A stretch of 64,000 nucleotides of DNA from Argyresthia goedartella (lineage: Eukaryota > Arthropoda > Insecta > Lepidoptera > Argyresthiidae). Both the position numbers and the translations under genes were made by a program. Below, piece after piece: positions 18,805 through 30,534 of this stretch (the first letter of the stretch is position 1; every line of letters begins with the position of its first letter). A model generated the notes under the pieces. It saw only the letters and a program-made list of their open reading frames with translations, did no database searches and was not told the DNA's origin. The stretch covers positions 25,588,001-25,652,000 of the forward strand of contig OX463813.1 of NCBI GenBank assembly GCA_949825045.1. Direction: 5' to 3'.

Positions 18805-21383
18805 TGTGGATGCAAACTGTCTAGTAATAACAATTCTTGATCGGTATACTTTTATCTGTTTGTATAGGACACCTTCTAAACATTGTATAAACGATTTCAA
18901 AACTTCTCTTGATCTTGTTTTGGAAACTCATAAACACTATAAAAATCTAATATTGTTGGGTGATATCAACATTGACATATTAGACGAGACCACTGATCAC
19001 AGAGCTCCAGGATACCTGGGCTTGTTGGCAATTCATGGTCTGCTGCCAGGACACACGTTTGCCACACACGACCATTCTTGTATTGATCACTGTTTCCTAA
19101 AGCTCGAAAACAAATCGACCACTCTTGTCTGTAGGTCAACAGTTACAGATCATAGTGCTGTAATTATATCCTTAAAATTAAAACTGTATCGCCCTGCTCA
19201 ACAGATTAAATTAACTACTAAAATAGACTACAGCAAAGCCCTTCTGGATCTTGAGAAAATAAACTGGACCGACTTATTGCCCCATGATGATCCCAATGAG
19301 ATGGCTTACATTTTTCTCACTACCGTTACATCGATACTGCACAAATACACCACTACATACAAAACTCCCTGCAGAATTACTGTTATAAAGCCTTGGATAA
19401 CAAAAGGTTTGCTACGATGTATGAAATTTAGGGATAAACTGCACTCAAAACACAAAAAAAATCCTGATGACGACTCACTGAAAATTTCGTACAAAAGATA
19501 CCGAAATCATTGCGCAAATATCTTACATAATCTGAAACGGAATTATGAGAGATCGGAATTGAAAAAAAATAGACAGAGCATTAAAAATACATGGAGGATA
19601 ATAAAACAAGTATGTAATATTAATTCAAAAACAAGACCGCCAACAGAGCTACTAAATTCTAAATCTACACCACAGGTATCGGTAGACTACTCGAATAAGT
19701 ACTTTGTGAATGTGGGACGTACACTAGCTTCCAACATTCTTAATAAATTAAATAAAACGCAAACTCAACTAGCATCAGAATTTTTTGAAGACAATAGTCC
19801 CACCAAATCTATAGCTTTTATTCCGACCGATGATAGAGAAATTAATAATATTATAATGAGCCTAAAAAATACCACATCTACTGGTTGGGATGGAATATCA
19901 TCAATATTTTTAAAAAAAGCTGTACACATAGTAGCTCGTCCAATTTCCGACCTATGCAATCAATGCTTATCAAGTGGTATATTTCCCCAGGTTCTGAAGC
20001 AGTCGATCGTTATCCCCATTTTAAAATGTGGGGATAAGGACAATATATCCAATTATAGACCGATCTCTCTTCTGCCTACGCTGGCTAAAATCATCGAAAA
20101 GACTATTAATACCCGTCTTCTGAACTTCCTTGAAACACAAAACTTGTTGTCCAACAACCAGTTTGGCTTTAGAAGGAACAAGTCTACCACTGATGCTATT
20201 GAGACAGTAGTATCACACATTGCACAAAAACTAGATAAGAGGGATAAATGCCTAGGAATTTTCCTCGATCTCGCCAAGGCGTTTGATACTGTGTCTATCC
20301 CGATACTCCTACGGAAGCTTGAATATAAAGGCGTACGTGGTATTCCTCTAAAGCTGCTTACAGACTACCTTACCAACAGGAAACAAGCGGTTAGGGTTGA
20401 CACGATACAAAGCGATAAGGAAGATATCATCTTTGGAGTGCCACAAGGCTCTGTCCTTGGGCCTACTTTATTCTTGGTCTATATCGATGACCTCTGTAAA
20501 AAACAAATGCAACATGCCAAGGTTGTCACTTTTGCTGATGATACAGTAATACTATTCAGTGCAAAATCCTGGGAGGAGGTGAAAAATATAGCAGAGGATA
20601 GCATGCGTGTTGTTCTTGAATGGCTAAACCAAAACATACTTACTCTAAATATCAATAAAAACAAAGTACATAACTTTTAGTATCAGGAACAACACCCAGC
20701 CTCCAGCCAACTTCTCTATTAGGTCTCATACTTGTAATGGCATTCAACCTTGCAACTGCTATGAGATTACACACTGTACCTCTATAAAGTACCTTGGACT
20801 CATAATCGACCAGAATCTAAACTGGAAGGAGCAATGTGATTCAATGAGTAAAAGGCTTAGAAAGTTAATATATATCTTTAAAAAAGTAAGACACCTGCGT
20901 GATACTAAAACAATTAGGACGACATATTTTGCTTTGTGCCAGTCAATCATTTGCTATGGCATAATATCCTGGGGTGGAGCTGACAAAACGTCTTTAATTA
21001 AAGTAGAAAAAGCCCAAAGAGCAATAATTAAAGTTGCAAATTTTAAAAACTTTCGATACCCTACAGATAACATTTACAAAGAATTTAACGTGCTAACGGT
21101 TCGGCAACTATTTATCAAATCTTTATTGCTTAGACAGCACACTGTACCAGTTTCACAGGTAATATCTAGAAGGAGACAACACCAGGTCTACCATGTTCCA
21201 GGCTGTAAAACTTCTTTTGCCCAGAAATTCTCTTACTACCTTGGACCGTACCTATACAATAAAGTTGGAAAAACAATAAATATCAGAGACTGCGTAAAGG
21301 CCACATGCAACAATTTGGTAACTGAATATCTGAATAAAATCAATTACGAAAGAACAGAGATGTTGCTAACAGTAATAAAATAG
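18805..21383 (+). pseudogene. LINE-C ORF2: rest of endonuclease, RT and C-terminus
   Basis: After the insert the frame resumes with VDANCLVITI. Endonuclease motifs follow: CLYRTPSK, ILLGDINIDIL, CIDHCFLK and TVTDHSAVI (Asp-His). RT blocks are YRPISLLPTLAKIIEKTI, LDLAKAFDTVSIPILLRK, GVPQGSVLGPTLFLVY and VVTFADDTVILF (catalytic Asp pair). The frame ends at 20680 because of one extra A in the A-run near 20656-20664. In the next frame it continues SIRNNTQPP through IKYLGLIIDQNLNWKEQC to the C-terminus at 21383 (ICYGIISWGGADKTSL). Apart from that shift and the insertion it looks intact. Confidence 0.9.
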
Positions 21384-21945
21384 TGTTTGGTTTTTAGATG
21401 TACCTTAGGTTTTACTTTTACTGTTTATGTAATTTATGTATCTACATATAATTAATTGTACTTAAGTTGTAATGTATATGATTTAATATATTATATGTTT
21501 TCTTATTATTGTATTAACTTTGACTATCATACATATTGTAAACTTTACATATACTACACACGCCATCACTAACACCAATATAAATTGAACTCGTCAGTAA
21601 AGCATTCTCGATAGGAACTTGTATCTGTATAGGCTGGACATGTAGTTTATAGAATTCTGCCTTGCCGCAACACAGTTTCTACTAGCGCGGAGGGTAGCGG
21701 ACTATATTCTGCTGGTTCTATTACCTTTGTAAAGTACACACCATTTTTATGGGATATCCACAATATCACATTGTTTACTTAGTTTATAGTTCTAAACATA
21801 ACTTTAGGTATGTGGTATGGTTAATAATATAGCTATGAATTACTATAAAGTTAAATATATTAGTACCAATTTGTAAGTACCTACTTTGTAACCAGCATCT
21901 TCCACGATCTCTTAATAAACATTTCATTTCATTTCATTTCATTTC
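21384..21945 (+). other. LINE-C 3' untranslated region and CATTT tail
   Basis: Non-coding sequence between the ORF2 stop and the target junction. AATAAACATTTCATTTC and further CATTT units (21914-21945) form the tandem 3' tail often seen in CR1/Jockey-group LINEs. Confidence 0.75.
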
Positions 21946-22140
21946 AACGGTTCTATTATCACTTACAGTGACAAGGCTAAAAACCTGGGGTAATTTTCGA
22001 TAGCCACCTGTCCTGGTTAAAGCATGTCAGTGAGGTCAGTAAGCGTGTCTTCGCCACTTTTTTCTCACTATGAAGACTCCAGAACTTCTTGCTACGTCAA
22101 ACGAAAACAACCCTCGCTCAAAGTCTTTTGAGATTACCTG
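21946..22140 (+). pseudogene. LINE-D copy 1 reverse transcriptase, 3' part
   Basis: Frame reads GSIITYSDKAKNLG, then with a stop FSIATCPG, MSVRSVSVSSPLFSHYEDSR and KRKQPSLKVF. These align with YTDKAKNLGVIFDNQLSW and VSRRVFASFHSLRRLQYF of the 59-kb copy. This is the thumb/C-terminal region, resuming exactly where LINE-C interrupted it. Confidence 0.8.
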
Positions 22141-24285
22141 TAAAGTGATCAAAGTTTCTATTTATACTTGTAATAATAAAGTTAAGTATTTTAAAGTTAT
22201 ATGAGTTTAGTAGAGTACTTGCAGTCTCAATCTCACCAAGTTTATAGCTATATCTTTATTAAAATCAATTAGGCTTATATTAATTGGGTTAAGAGTTTAA
22301 TGAAAAGTTTTCTGTTTTTAGATGTGCTGCCATGGTTGATTAGTTTGAGGTTAGTCGATAGTTATGGATTATCTCACTGTTTTATGCCGATTTTGTAATG
22401 AAAGGCGCGACCTTTATATTATATCTAATACAGTAGATTCCACTTGCATTTAAATTTATTTTAATTTAACACTGTAATGTAACAATTTTATTGAATATTA
22501 CGTTCTAAAATGCACAAAACAAACAGATGAGCTAGTTTTGTGCTGTTTAGTGTACCGCGTCGGGTATTTTAGATTTTATAATTACGTCACTTTTCCTTCA
22601 TATTGTGATGGTACACCGTCCTAAGATAGTCTAGTTATTAAATTAAGGAGTGTATCGAATGTGTTTGATTAGTTCAGAACCCTGCAGTGTCGAAAAACAT
22701 TGAATGTGCGAGATATATGACTCTAGTATTTAAATCCGCGTATTTGCTACCAGTATATTGGCCGAATGGATCAAGAACTAACACAAAGCCATTCCCCCGA
22801 GCTTACTAATCATGGCATCCTGTACGCCTTCTTGAAAGTCCAAGAAGCGTTGGTGACTGAAATAGTGTAATAAACACCCTATTTGATTTACTTCAGGTAG
22901 CCATAGTAAGTGATCGGTTCGCGTGGAAAAGTGTATGGAACTCGTGTGAGTATATCTCACCAGTCAGCGACCGCCTCACTCTGACACGGGGGAACCCTAC
23001 GCCCGACTTCAGGCTCTGAATTCAGATTATAGGGGGGCGATGGACCACCTTCGCTGCGAAGCGTTTACATCGACACGTCCAGAGTCGTGGATAATTACAA
23101 GGTGCTCTAGGCTACCTTCCCCCATAGTACCATGGATTTATTTATATTGCAAAGTTCAAGTGTTTAGTTTGGCCAAACTAAGGTCGATGGTCCATAGCAA
23201 AAGACAGGGCGTGATATATGTGTGCCCAGAGACGCTACCGCCCCGCCACGGAGATACACTGGATTGACCTCTAGGGTCTCGTGAACCGTCCTCCTTCTCT
23301 GTTCACTTCTACCATCGATACAAAATAACAACAATGAGTGTACTTGGCACTCTAATCATCTAATCTTTATCCAATTATGTAGTAAGAACAAGCACTCAAT
23401 CTCATCAACACTGCAAGGATCTGTCCAATGAGGCCTAGGTAGTGCCTAATTATACCTATCAAATGAATACTTCTACGATACTTTCCCTTTTTTACTTTCA
23501 CTGCTGTCACACCGGCACGGCGAATCCACGTAACTCGGAGATGTAGAATTAGCCTACGTCATAGTTTATCGTAATCCCTTAGCTCAGCAAGAAGGTATTG
23601 TGACTACGTCACTTATGCTTGTTTCTAGATGCGGTAAAGCTCTGCTCACCTCTTCTAATATGCTGATGCTGGCCTAGACTTTAAGTTGACCTTCGTGAAA
23701 ATTCTATCAAGTGTAAACTGGGAGCTTCGTATATCGAGTGGAACGTAGTTAAGAACAGTGGTGATTGCATTTAGGTAGTAAAACCCGTTAATTATTTATT
23801 TCTGTGATACCAGTGTGAAATTCGAAATACTGAGAATGACAATAAAATCCCCACTGTCCTAAAACTTTAACAATAGACCTTATAAATATATTAGACATAA
23901 TAAAACCAGAGACATAGTAGATCGCTTCGTTTATTTAAGAGTTTAAGATCTACTTCAATTTAAAATGATTAGAGAAACTGGTATATTATTTAGATTGCCT
24001 TTGACGAATCTTTGCCAAAAGCGAACGGACATTTAGTTCCTAGGCAATTCTAAGGGGAAAACTTTAATGTCCAAACAAAAAACCCACTTAGACCATTGTC
24101 TACTGTATAGTAGAGCCTTATGTACAGCATTTTGATTCATTTATATAAACTTAATCTAACATTACAATGAAATGAGATTCTCCTCTCTTGCTAAAATTGC
24201 AACTTTATTATGACAATTTATATCTCTGTTCATAACGAATTCACGTAAATAATTTAGCCATAATTTGCGTCCTTACATACATACA
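22141..24285. other. No gene recognised (2.1 kb)
   Basis: I see no supported frame, structural RNA or terminal repeat. Open frames here are short and on conflicting strands. It may be ancient repeat debris or intron or intergenic DNA. Confidence 0.5.
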
Positions 24286-24287
24286 TA

Positions 24288-24372
24288 CATAGCGTCACGT
24301 CTTTCCCCATACTAGGCGGCAGAGGCCCCATGGTGCCCACTTTGAGCCAGTTATTCAATACTCTATTTTGCA
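24288..24372 (-). repeat. SINE 3' body fragment
   Basis: Starts after a CATA-type microsatellite (24278-24291). CACGTCTTTCCCCATAC and GCCAGTTATTCAATACTC are the reverse of the SINE segment seen at 45540-45640 (+). Confidence 0.55.
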
Positions 24373-24429
24373 TGCCCACCTTACGTAAAAATGAGTTTAT
24401 TCCTCAACTTTTAACCTGATGTGATTATA

Positions 24430-25705
24430 CACAGTCAGTTCATAAGTTCATAAGGCCACAAAAAAGTTTATTGAATTCGAATTTCGAATTTTTCATGAAA
24501 ATAAAAATGTGTACTTTTTAGAATTTTCCTCATTTTTAAATATGGAGTGGACACCTAAAGAAGACCGTGTCGCAGTTATTGCGTTGCATCGTTGCGGTTA
24601 CGCGCCAATTCAGATTTTCGACTTACTGAACAATTTGAATATAACCAAAAGATTCGTTTATCGTACCATAAAACGATACAATGAAGACTCTAGTGTAGAT
24701 GACAGGTCAAGAAGTGGTCGCACTCGCTCTGTTAGGACTCCAGCAGTGATAAAAGCTGTGAAGGCGCGAATTCAATGAAATCCCATACGTAAGCAGAAAC
24801 TGTTGGCCCTTCAGATGGGGTTAAGCAGGACCACGGTGAAAATGGTGTTAAATGAAGACTTATGGCTTGGGGCATATCGAAGAAAAACAGGACATCGTTT
24901 GGACGCTCGTTTAATGGACCTGAGACTGAAGAGATGCCGCGCTTTGTTGAAGCGGTACGCGGGAAAAAAGCATCGGGAAATTCTTTTTTCGGATGAAAAA
25001 ATTTTCACCGTGGAAGAGAGCTACAACAAACAAAATGATAAGGTGTACGCACACAGCAGTGAAGAAGCGAACAACCGTATTCCGCGTGTCCAACGAGGTC
25101 ATTTTCCATCCTCGCTCATAGTTTGGTTGGGAGTCTCTTATTGGGGCTTAACTGAGGTACATTTTTGTGAGAAAGGCATAAAAACGAATGCAGTTGTGTA
25201 TCAAAATACAGTCCTCAAGAACCTTGTGGAACCTGTTTCTCATACCATGTTTAATAACAGGCCCTGGGTATTCCAACAAGATTCTGCGCCAGCTCATTGA
25301 GCGAAAAGCACACAAGACTGGCTGGCGGCGCGTGAAATCGACTTCATCCGGCACGAAGACTGGCCCTCCTCCAGTCCAGATTTGAGTCCTTTAGATTACA
25401 AGATATGGCAACACTTGGAGGAAAAGGCCTGGTCAAAGCCTCATCCTGATTTGGAGTCACTCAAGGCATCCTTAATTAAGGCAGCCGCCGATATTGACAT
25501 GGACCTCGTTCGTGCTGCGATAGACGACTGGCCGCGCAGAATAAAGGCCTGTATTCAAAATCGCGGGGGTCATTTTGAATAAACTTTATTACCATAAGAA
25601 TTTATGTTTTATTAAGTTCATTTTGCTATATAAATGTTTATAAATAATAAACATGTCCAAATTATTTCATATTGCACATGTGACAGAACTTATGACCTGA
25701 CTATG
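24430..25705 (+). mobile_element. maT-type mariner copy 1, two in-frame stops
   Basis: DNA transposon with terminal inverted repeats (CACAGTCAGTTCATAAGTTC left; the reverse of AACTTATGACCTGACTATG right) and TA at 24428-24429 and 25706-25707. Compared with copy 2 at 32500-33793 it lacks about 30 bp next to the left terminus. The transposase frame is interrupted by two TGA codons. Confidence 0.9.
24542..25582 (+). pseudogene. maT-type mariner transposase, copy 1
   Basis: ATG at 24542 (MEWTPKEDRVAVIALHRCGY) begins a Tc1/mariner transposase of the DD37D (maT) group: helix-turn-helix DNA-binding region, then catalytic FSDEKIF, QQDSAPAH and SPDLSPLD. One frame runs the whole length except for TGA at 24776-24778 and TGA at 25298-25300; both are AGA (Arg) codons in copy 2. 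A GTG upstream is not a credible start. The protein keeps the PKED residues that copy 2 has lost. Confidence 0.9.
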
Positions 25706-25899
25706 TATATTAATACTATTGATTGCACTCACTATATTACACTTTAAATTACTCAATGGCTTTGTTTAATTTAGATACTCAACTACTGACATGAGGCTAA
25801 CTCTGCCTGAATTTACGATTGGTACAAGTTATAACGTTACCAGGTAATGCGACAAGCAAAATATTATCATCGCCACTGGATATTAATTATTACAGTGAA

Positions 25900-26190
25900 C
25901 TACCCCATTGAGCTTCATGTTATAATGGGTTTCACGCTTGTTTCTCACATAGGAGATGCATGTTCGAATCCTGACCATGTACCAATGAGATAATTAACTT
26001 ATGTTAAGAACATTATCGGACGTACATAGTTTCGGATGACACGTTAAACTATATGTTGTAGTGGTCGTAAAACCCCTCCACTAACCCGCACTGAACCAGC
26101 GTGGTAGAGTGTGGCTTAATCTTACTCTTATTCGGGTAAAGGCCTGTACCCCTCGGTGAGGACATTAATGGGCTGCTACAAACACCCCAT
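25900..26190 (+). repeat. tRNA-derived SINE, near full length
   Basis: The head has a B-box-like ATGTTCGAATCCTGAC, then ACCATGTACCAATGAGATAA, ATCGGACGTACATAGTTTCG, TGGTCGTAAAACCCCTCCAC, CAGCGTGGTAGAGTGTGGC and CCTCGGTGAGGACATTAATG. The same ordered landmarks recur at 36290-36540 (-) and 49325-49430 (+). Confidence 0.7.
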
Positions 26191-26216
26191 TCAACATTTA
26201 CAATTAAACACAATTG

Positions 26217-26440
26217 ACGACCGGTTAGCCTAACGTGTAGTGACCCTCTCTACAAAACTAATGGTCCCGGGTTCGAATCTCGGTAAGACCAAATATTTGT
26301 GAATGAAGATGAATATTTGTTTCTTAGCCTTGGATATATTATATTATTATTTATCTCTATTAATATGTCGTCGTCTAGTACACATAACTCAAGCCTTGTT
26401 TGCTTATTAAGGGAAGACCATCTTACATAATATTTATTTC
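26217..26440 (+). repeat. tRNA-derived SINE (GACGACCGG-head family)
   Basis: Head GACGACCGGTTAGCCTAACG followed by GTCCCGGGTTCGAATCTCGG (B box) and ATATTTGTGAATGAAGATGA. This is the plan of the most abundant lepidopteran SINE type. The tRNA half is recognisable but carries no anticodon arm that would make it a functional tRNA. Confidence 0.75.
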
Positions 26441-28016
26441 ATACATCGGTGCATTAAACATTAGTTAATTCGTTTTGGCTAGTTCATGAAGGCTAGGCCA
26501 CATTGAAATGGTCTATGGTTCAGGTAACTTCACACGTCACCTTCTTGTACAATAGTAGCATAGCTCACCGCTAAGTAGTGAAAATAATTTATCAATCAAT
26601 AAAATCAATAAAGGTACATTACCGAATGTAGCTGAGTTCAGGAACTTATCACTATTATTGCACTATACTTTTACACATATTTCTAGTTGAGAGGTATGGA
26701 TAATTTTATAATATTATCTCAAAAATATGAAAATGGGTTATTCTACTAGGTACGTGATCGATCGGCTGCTAGATCCCGAATGCTCTTCCACAAGTCCTGG
26801 GTTACTTCCCCGCACAGTCAGCAACCCTCCCCTCTCCTCGTTGGTCCTCGCTCCTTCAACAGATAAAAAAGAAAGCGGCCAGTACATTGCTTAATTAATG
26901 ACTACAAACCCGTCATCGTATGTTCCAAGGCTGTCACTGATTAGGCCTATGTCTAAAAGTGATCGATAAATTGGTTGGTTGTCGGATGGTACGCTATTTG
27001 CAAAATCACACTTCATTTTAAGATTCAAAATCGCGATGCATTAATAAAAATATACCAGTGAAATGGTTAAGTGTATATACCGTACGCAAGTACGATTATT
27101 GTGTTTCATAAGTATTTACCCTTTACTAACCAGAGTCATTCCCATTGGTTCTTTATAGAGTGAGTTCTCTCAGCTGATTATTAAAGTACAGCAATGTCAG
27201 ATTAAATATTTACTAGATTGTCGTACGTAACGAATTTTACTTTCTACGGAATAATATTGCCAACCAACCAATTAGGACTCCATTCACCCCACTTAGCAAA
27301 GTCAACATGTTAAATTTGCGCATAGCATAAATGACAACCCCACGTGGTTTTACACCGAAACTTCGAGAAGTGCATGCGATATTTCCTTGTCAAACCACCC
27401 GTTCCGTATGTAATCTCAACTATCCCTCCCTATACAAGCGATAGTTCAGCCCTAAAACAACAAAACAAAAAATGTTTGTCCAATGCCAGTACAATGTCAT
27501 ACAGGAAATCTAATTTCTCAAGTTAATGGCAGCAGTAATTTACGTCAAGGATATCGTTTTACAACGCAATTTATGTTGTTTTAAAGAGCGTGCGGGTGTA
27601 GCGACACTATCTAAACGAACGTACTTTACGGAACACTTATAAAAGCATTACAGTAAAATACGCACCACGATCGTTTCACAGTACGTAGATCTCCTTAAAT
27701 CCGTTAAAATAACAGTTTCCTGAACTCTTTCTTGTATCGCATCGAATCGAATTTTCTTTCTTCCCTAGACTAACGCTATGTTACGGCGACTTCATCCGGG
27801 AACACCACTTCACTTAGTATAAAGTGCGAAAACTTCCTTCTCCCTTTTTAGATTAAAACTCCTGATAACAAGATACCAGGAAACGCGAGATAATTCAAAA
27901 AGTTGCATAAGACTGACGCTTGAAGAGCGGATTATAGGTTAGGAACTTAAGAACAGAAATGACTTACGGTATGAAAAAAATCCAAAAAACTGAATCGACG
28001 AAAAATATCTATTTAA
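26441..28016. other. No gene recognised (1.6 kb)
   Basis: AT-rich, with no supported coding frame or repeat structure. Frames up to about 80 codons are unconvincing in composition. Confidence 0.5.
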
Positions 28017-28309
28017 TTATCGAACTTGCTTACAAAAAATCACGAGAATAATTTGAGAAAGGATAGCATCCGGGCAAAATCCAGACATACTAAAGCATTT
28101 TAATCGAATCCTGAATGGAGCAGCTTCGCTCGCTCGGTCAATGAAAATTCTTTGTTGCTCTTGAGCACTACCCAGGGGACACGAGTATTTCCTGCTTTCG
28201 TGAACAACTGTTCCCCCATCTCTCATCAACACATCTACCCCGTCTAATCTATGACAGGAGTTTATTTTCATCGGTTCGGATGTTTTGTGTGTGTGAAGTG
28301 AATAGCAAC

Positions 28310-28565
28310 CCCTTTATCAACAGACGGTTCCAAAACAAACTCAGGGACAGGCGCCGAGGCATTCTCAGAAAATCTAAATATAAGGAAATTAACATCATTA
28401 GGTGCCCACAACACCGTCTTCCAAGCCGAGTATGGGCATCATAATGGCTACTACAGCAATCACAGAAAGATAGGTAAAGGATTTCCCTATCCGCATGCTA
28501 TCCGACTGTAAAGCAGTTTGCCTTGCAAAGCAACACCATCAGCTCTGAGCTTATATACGAGTGTC
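28310..28565 (+). pseudogene. LINE RNase H domain remnant (I-type)
   Basis: The frame gives LSTDGSKTNSGTGAEAFSEN and LTSLGAHNTVFQAEYG, matching an RNase H domain (Asp of TDGS, Glu of QAE). After a frameshift it continues as RMLSDCKAVCLA (Asp of SD). This domain occurs in I-type LINEs after RT. RT itself is not visible here. Confidence 0.65.
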
Positions 28566-28844
28566 ACCAAGCCCTCTCAAAGGAATAACTTTATGGAATA
28601 GTTTTTAAAAAAACATTCAAACTGGTCCATTGGTATTATGTTTTGCTTTCTAAGCCATATAATATAACATATAATCGCTTGGCACACCCTCATAAAGCTG
28701 TGATTGTACACAGGAAACAATGACCCACGTAACCAAATGTTACGGGAAGCGCTCACTGAAATATAAGCGCTCGGTAAGCTTTTCGAGCCTAACGAGACAC
28801 GGTATCAAATAGTACCGATTAGCTCAGCCCCCCTATACAAAATA

Positions 28845-29091
28845 CCAGCTACCGGCTTGGACACTATTTACACACATTAGCCCCAAACTAGGATTCCCTG
28901 TATCGGGTGCTAGACAACGATACACATACTTATATAGATAATACATTATACTTAGATAGATGAAACAACCATGAATAGGGCACAAACATCCGTTCTCATC
29001 AAACAAATATTTGCCCCCACCGGGACACGAACCCGGGACCCGTGGCTTCGTAGGCAGGGTCACTGCCGGCTCGGCCATTCGGGTCGTCTTA
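28845..29091 (-). repeat. tRNA-derived SINE, near full length
   Basis: On the minus strand it begins GACGACCCGAATGGCCGAGC (A-box region), has GGTCCCGGGTTCGTGTCCCG (B box), then AAATATTTGTTTGATGAGAA, and ends with ATCCTAGTTTGGGGCTAATG. Same family as 26217-26440 in opposite orientation. Confidence 0.8.
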
Positions 29092-29256
29092 TGACATAAC
29101 ACTAGCTATAGTTGTAACTTGATGAGGCAAAAAAGCGAGACCTGAGAATTGCGATTGCGTGCGTGCACACCTACTTACAGTGTAGAGAGTACAGCGGCAT
29201 GAAGGCTTGAAGCTGGACACTCATGCAACTTTTTTGTCAGGTATTGCCTACTGTAC

Positions 29257-29596
29257 TGTAAGGTAGGTTGTATATTGTATACGGGCCTATTTAGAGTGGG
29301 TGTCACTTTGACATTGTTACTTGTTTGTAATTTTAAAAAGAAAGAGGATTGGATGTGGAATTCAATGTGACACACTTCACCGTAGGCTTCGGCCAGTGAC
29401 TGAGCTAAATTATAGTGAGGATTAGAGTAATAACTATCGAGCCAGTTGTGGATCCCTTTTATACAAAGTGTAAACTATTCGTATAAATCAAATAAAAACA
29501 ACCACAAACGCAAACCAACGTCTTTATATTCATGGTTATCAATTAGGCAGGGTCGTCTAGTGCTAGGACCATTACATTAGCACCAAGAGCGCTACA
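29257..29596 (+). repeat. Gypsy 5' LTR
   Basis: 340 bp, TG...CA ended. A TATA-like TCGTATAAATC near 29479 and AATAAA near 29489 could serve promoter and polyadenylation. Differences from the 3' LTR are A/T at about 29265, A/C in GGGCCTATTT, T/G in GGAATTCAA and G/A in TTAGAGTAA. It is followed directly by TTGGCGGAAGCGCC, a candidate primer-binding site beginning TGG. Confidence 0.95.
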
Positions 29597-30427
29597 TTGG
29601 CGGAAGCGCCGAACGGGCCGGAGAAATAGGAAGACTGCTTCAGAAGGAAGGACGTCATAAGAATTGACGCAATAGAAGAGGATGGTGATCGTCGATCCAG
29701 ACCTTGCTAAATCGAGGAAGGATCGAATGTGCATTGGGAAGTAAATTTCTGTACTTAAGTTTTTTATTTAGGAATTACCTCGACCTGCCAAGCGAGTGAA
29801 GAATCAAATAGAAAAATGTTGTGGGAAGATTGTTTTATAGCGGCGGACATTTTGTAAAAATTTTATGAAATTATTTCATGATGGAGGAGTTGTCAACTTG
29901 TTTTTCGGGGAGTCCGCAGGAGTCCTTTGAAGATATTTAGAAGACTTCAGAGATGCTGCGAGGCAGAAATTTATATCGTCGGAGGAATTAAAATCATTAT
30001 TTCCTTCGTATTTAAAAGGTGGAGCCTTTGGAGCCCATAGCAATAGGGGGGGAGGACAGGCCGAATGTTTCGCCATCGGCAAGTGGTCAGGAACCACATA
30101 TTAGACCTAGTACTAATAATTATAATTTGCGTCTTAGGCAAGCGGATTTTGCAACACGTCGTCGCTAGAGCCCGATAGCGGTGACCAGGCTGACCTATGG
30201 AATGAGGGCCTCAGACGAGCTCAGCAGCGTAGCACAGAAGCGGAACGACCAATGGGGAAGATCGTCGCAGTCGAGGCGGATCAGCAGGTCAGACCATTAG
30301 TTTTATTAAATGCATCTGGAGCATCTTTGAGATACAGGCGCTACAGCTTCATGCATCAGCCCAGCCGTGGCAGGTCAAGTGGGTGCGAGATGTATGCAAG
30401 AAGAGAAGAGACGGGTTAAGGCGGTAA
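29597..30427 (+). other. Gypsy leader and vestigial gag region
   Basis: No continuous frame. Scattered coding-like pieces appear, such as a frame from the ATG at 29880 (MEELSTCFSGSPQESFEDI) and PSTNNYNLRLRQADFATRR near 30100-30165. I cannot recognise a capsid or zinc knuckle. The length (about 830 bp) is too short for a full Gypsy gag plus protease, so a large deletion is likely. Confidence 0.55.
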
Positions 30428-30534
30428 ATGGAAGTTTGCTGCAAATTGTGTGTTATAGATTTTAGTTTGGACAATTTTAGCTTTTCACAGGAATTTTTAG
30501 TAGTAACTGATTTGAATTGTAGCATTATTTTAGG
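30428..30534 (+). pseudogene. Gypsy protease C-terminal fragment
   Basis: Frame from 30428 reads DFSLDNFSFSQEFLVVTDL then NCSIILG, the C-terminal half of a retropepsin. It resumes out of frame at 30535 as VDFLIKNGMNIDF, completing the ILG-x-DFL signature. The DTG active-site half is missing upstream and one base is lost at about 30534. Confidence 0.7.

Larger units (their letters stand above)
17214..21945 (+). mobile_element. LINE-C: CR1/Jockey-group LINE, nearly complete ORF2
   Basis: Inserted into LINE-D. ORF1 is 5'-truncated (17216-17833). ORF2 spans 18081-21383 with a 271-bp insertion and one single-base frameshift. The 3' end carries a CATTT-type tandem tail at 21921-21945, and the insertion is flanked by a short AAC repeat in the target. 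ORF2 otherwise retains endonuclease and RT motifs, so this is the least damaged LINE here after LINE-B copy 2. Confidence 0.9.
16690..22140 (+). mobile_element. LINE-D copy 1, split by an inserted LINE-C
   Basis: The outer LINE is present as RT at 16690-17213 and its continuation at 21946-22140. The second LINE-D copy at 58985-60125 (-) gives the order. Joining codons across the gap reads PIAPVN then GSIITYSDKAKNLG, matching PIVPVSYNGITIEYTDKAKN in the other copy. Three or more stops and frameshifts make it inactive. It is the oldest layer of the nest. Confidence 0.88.
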
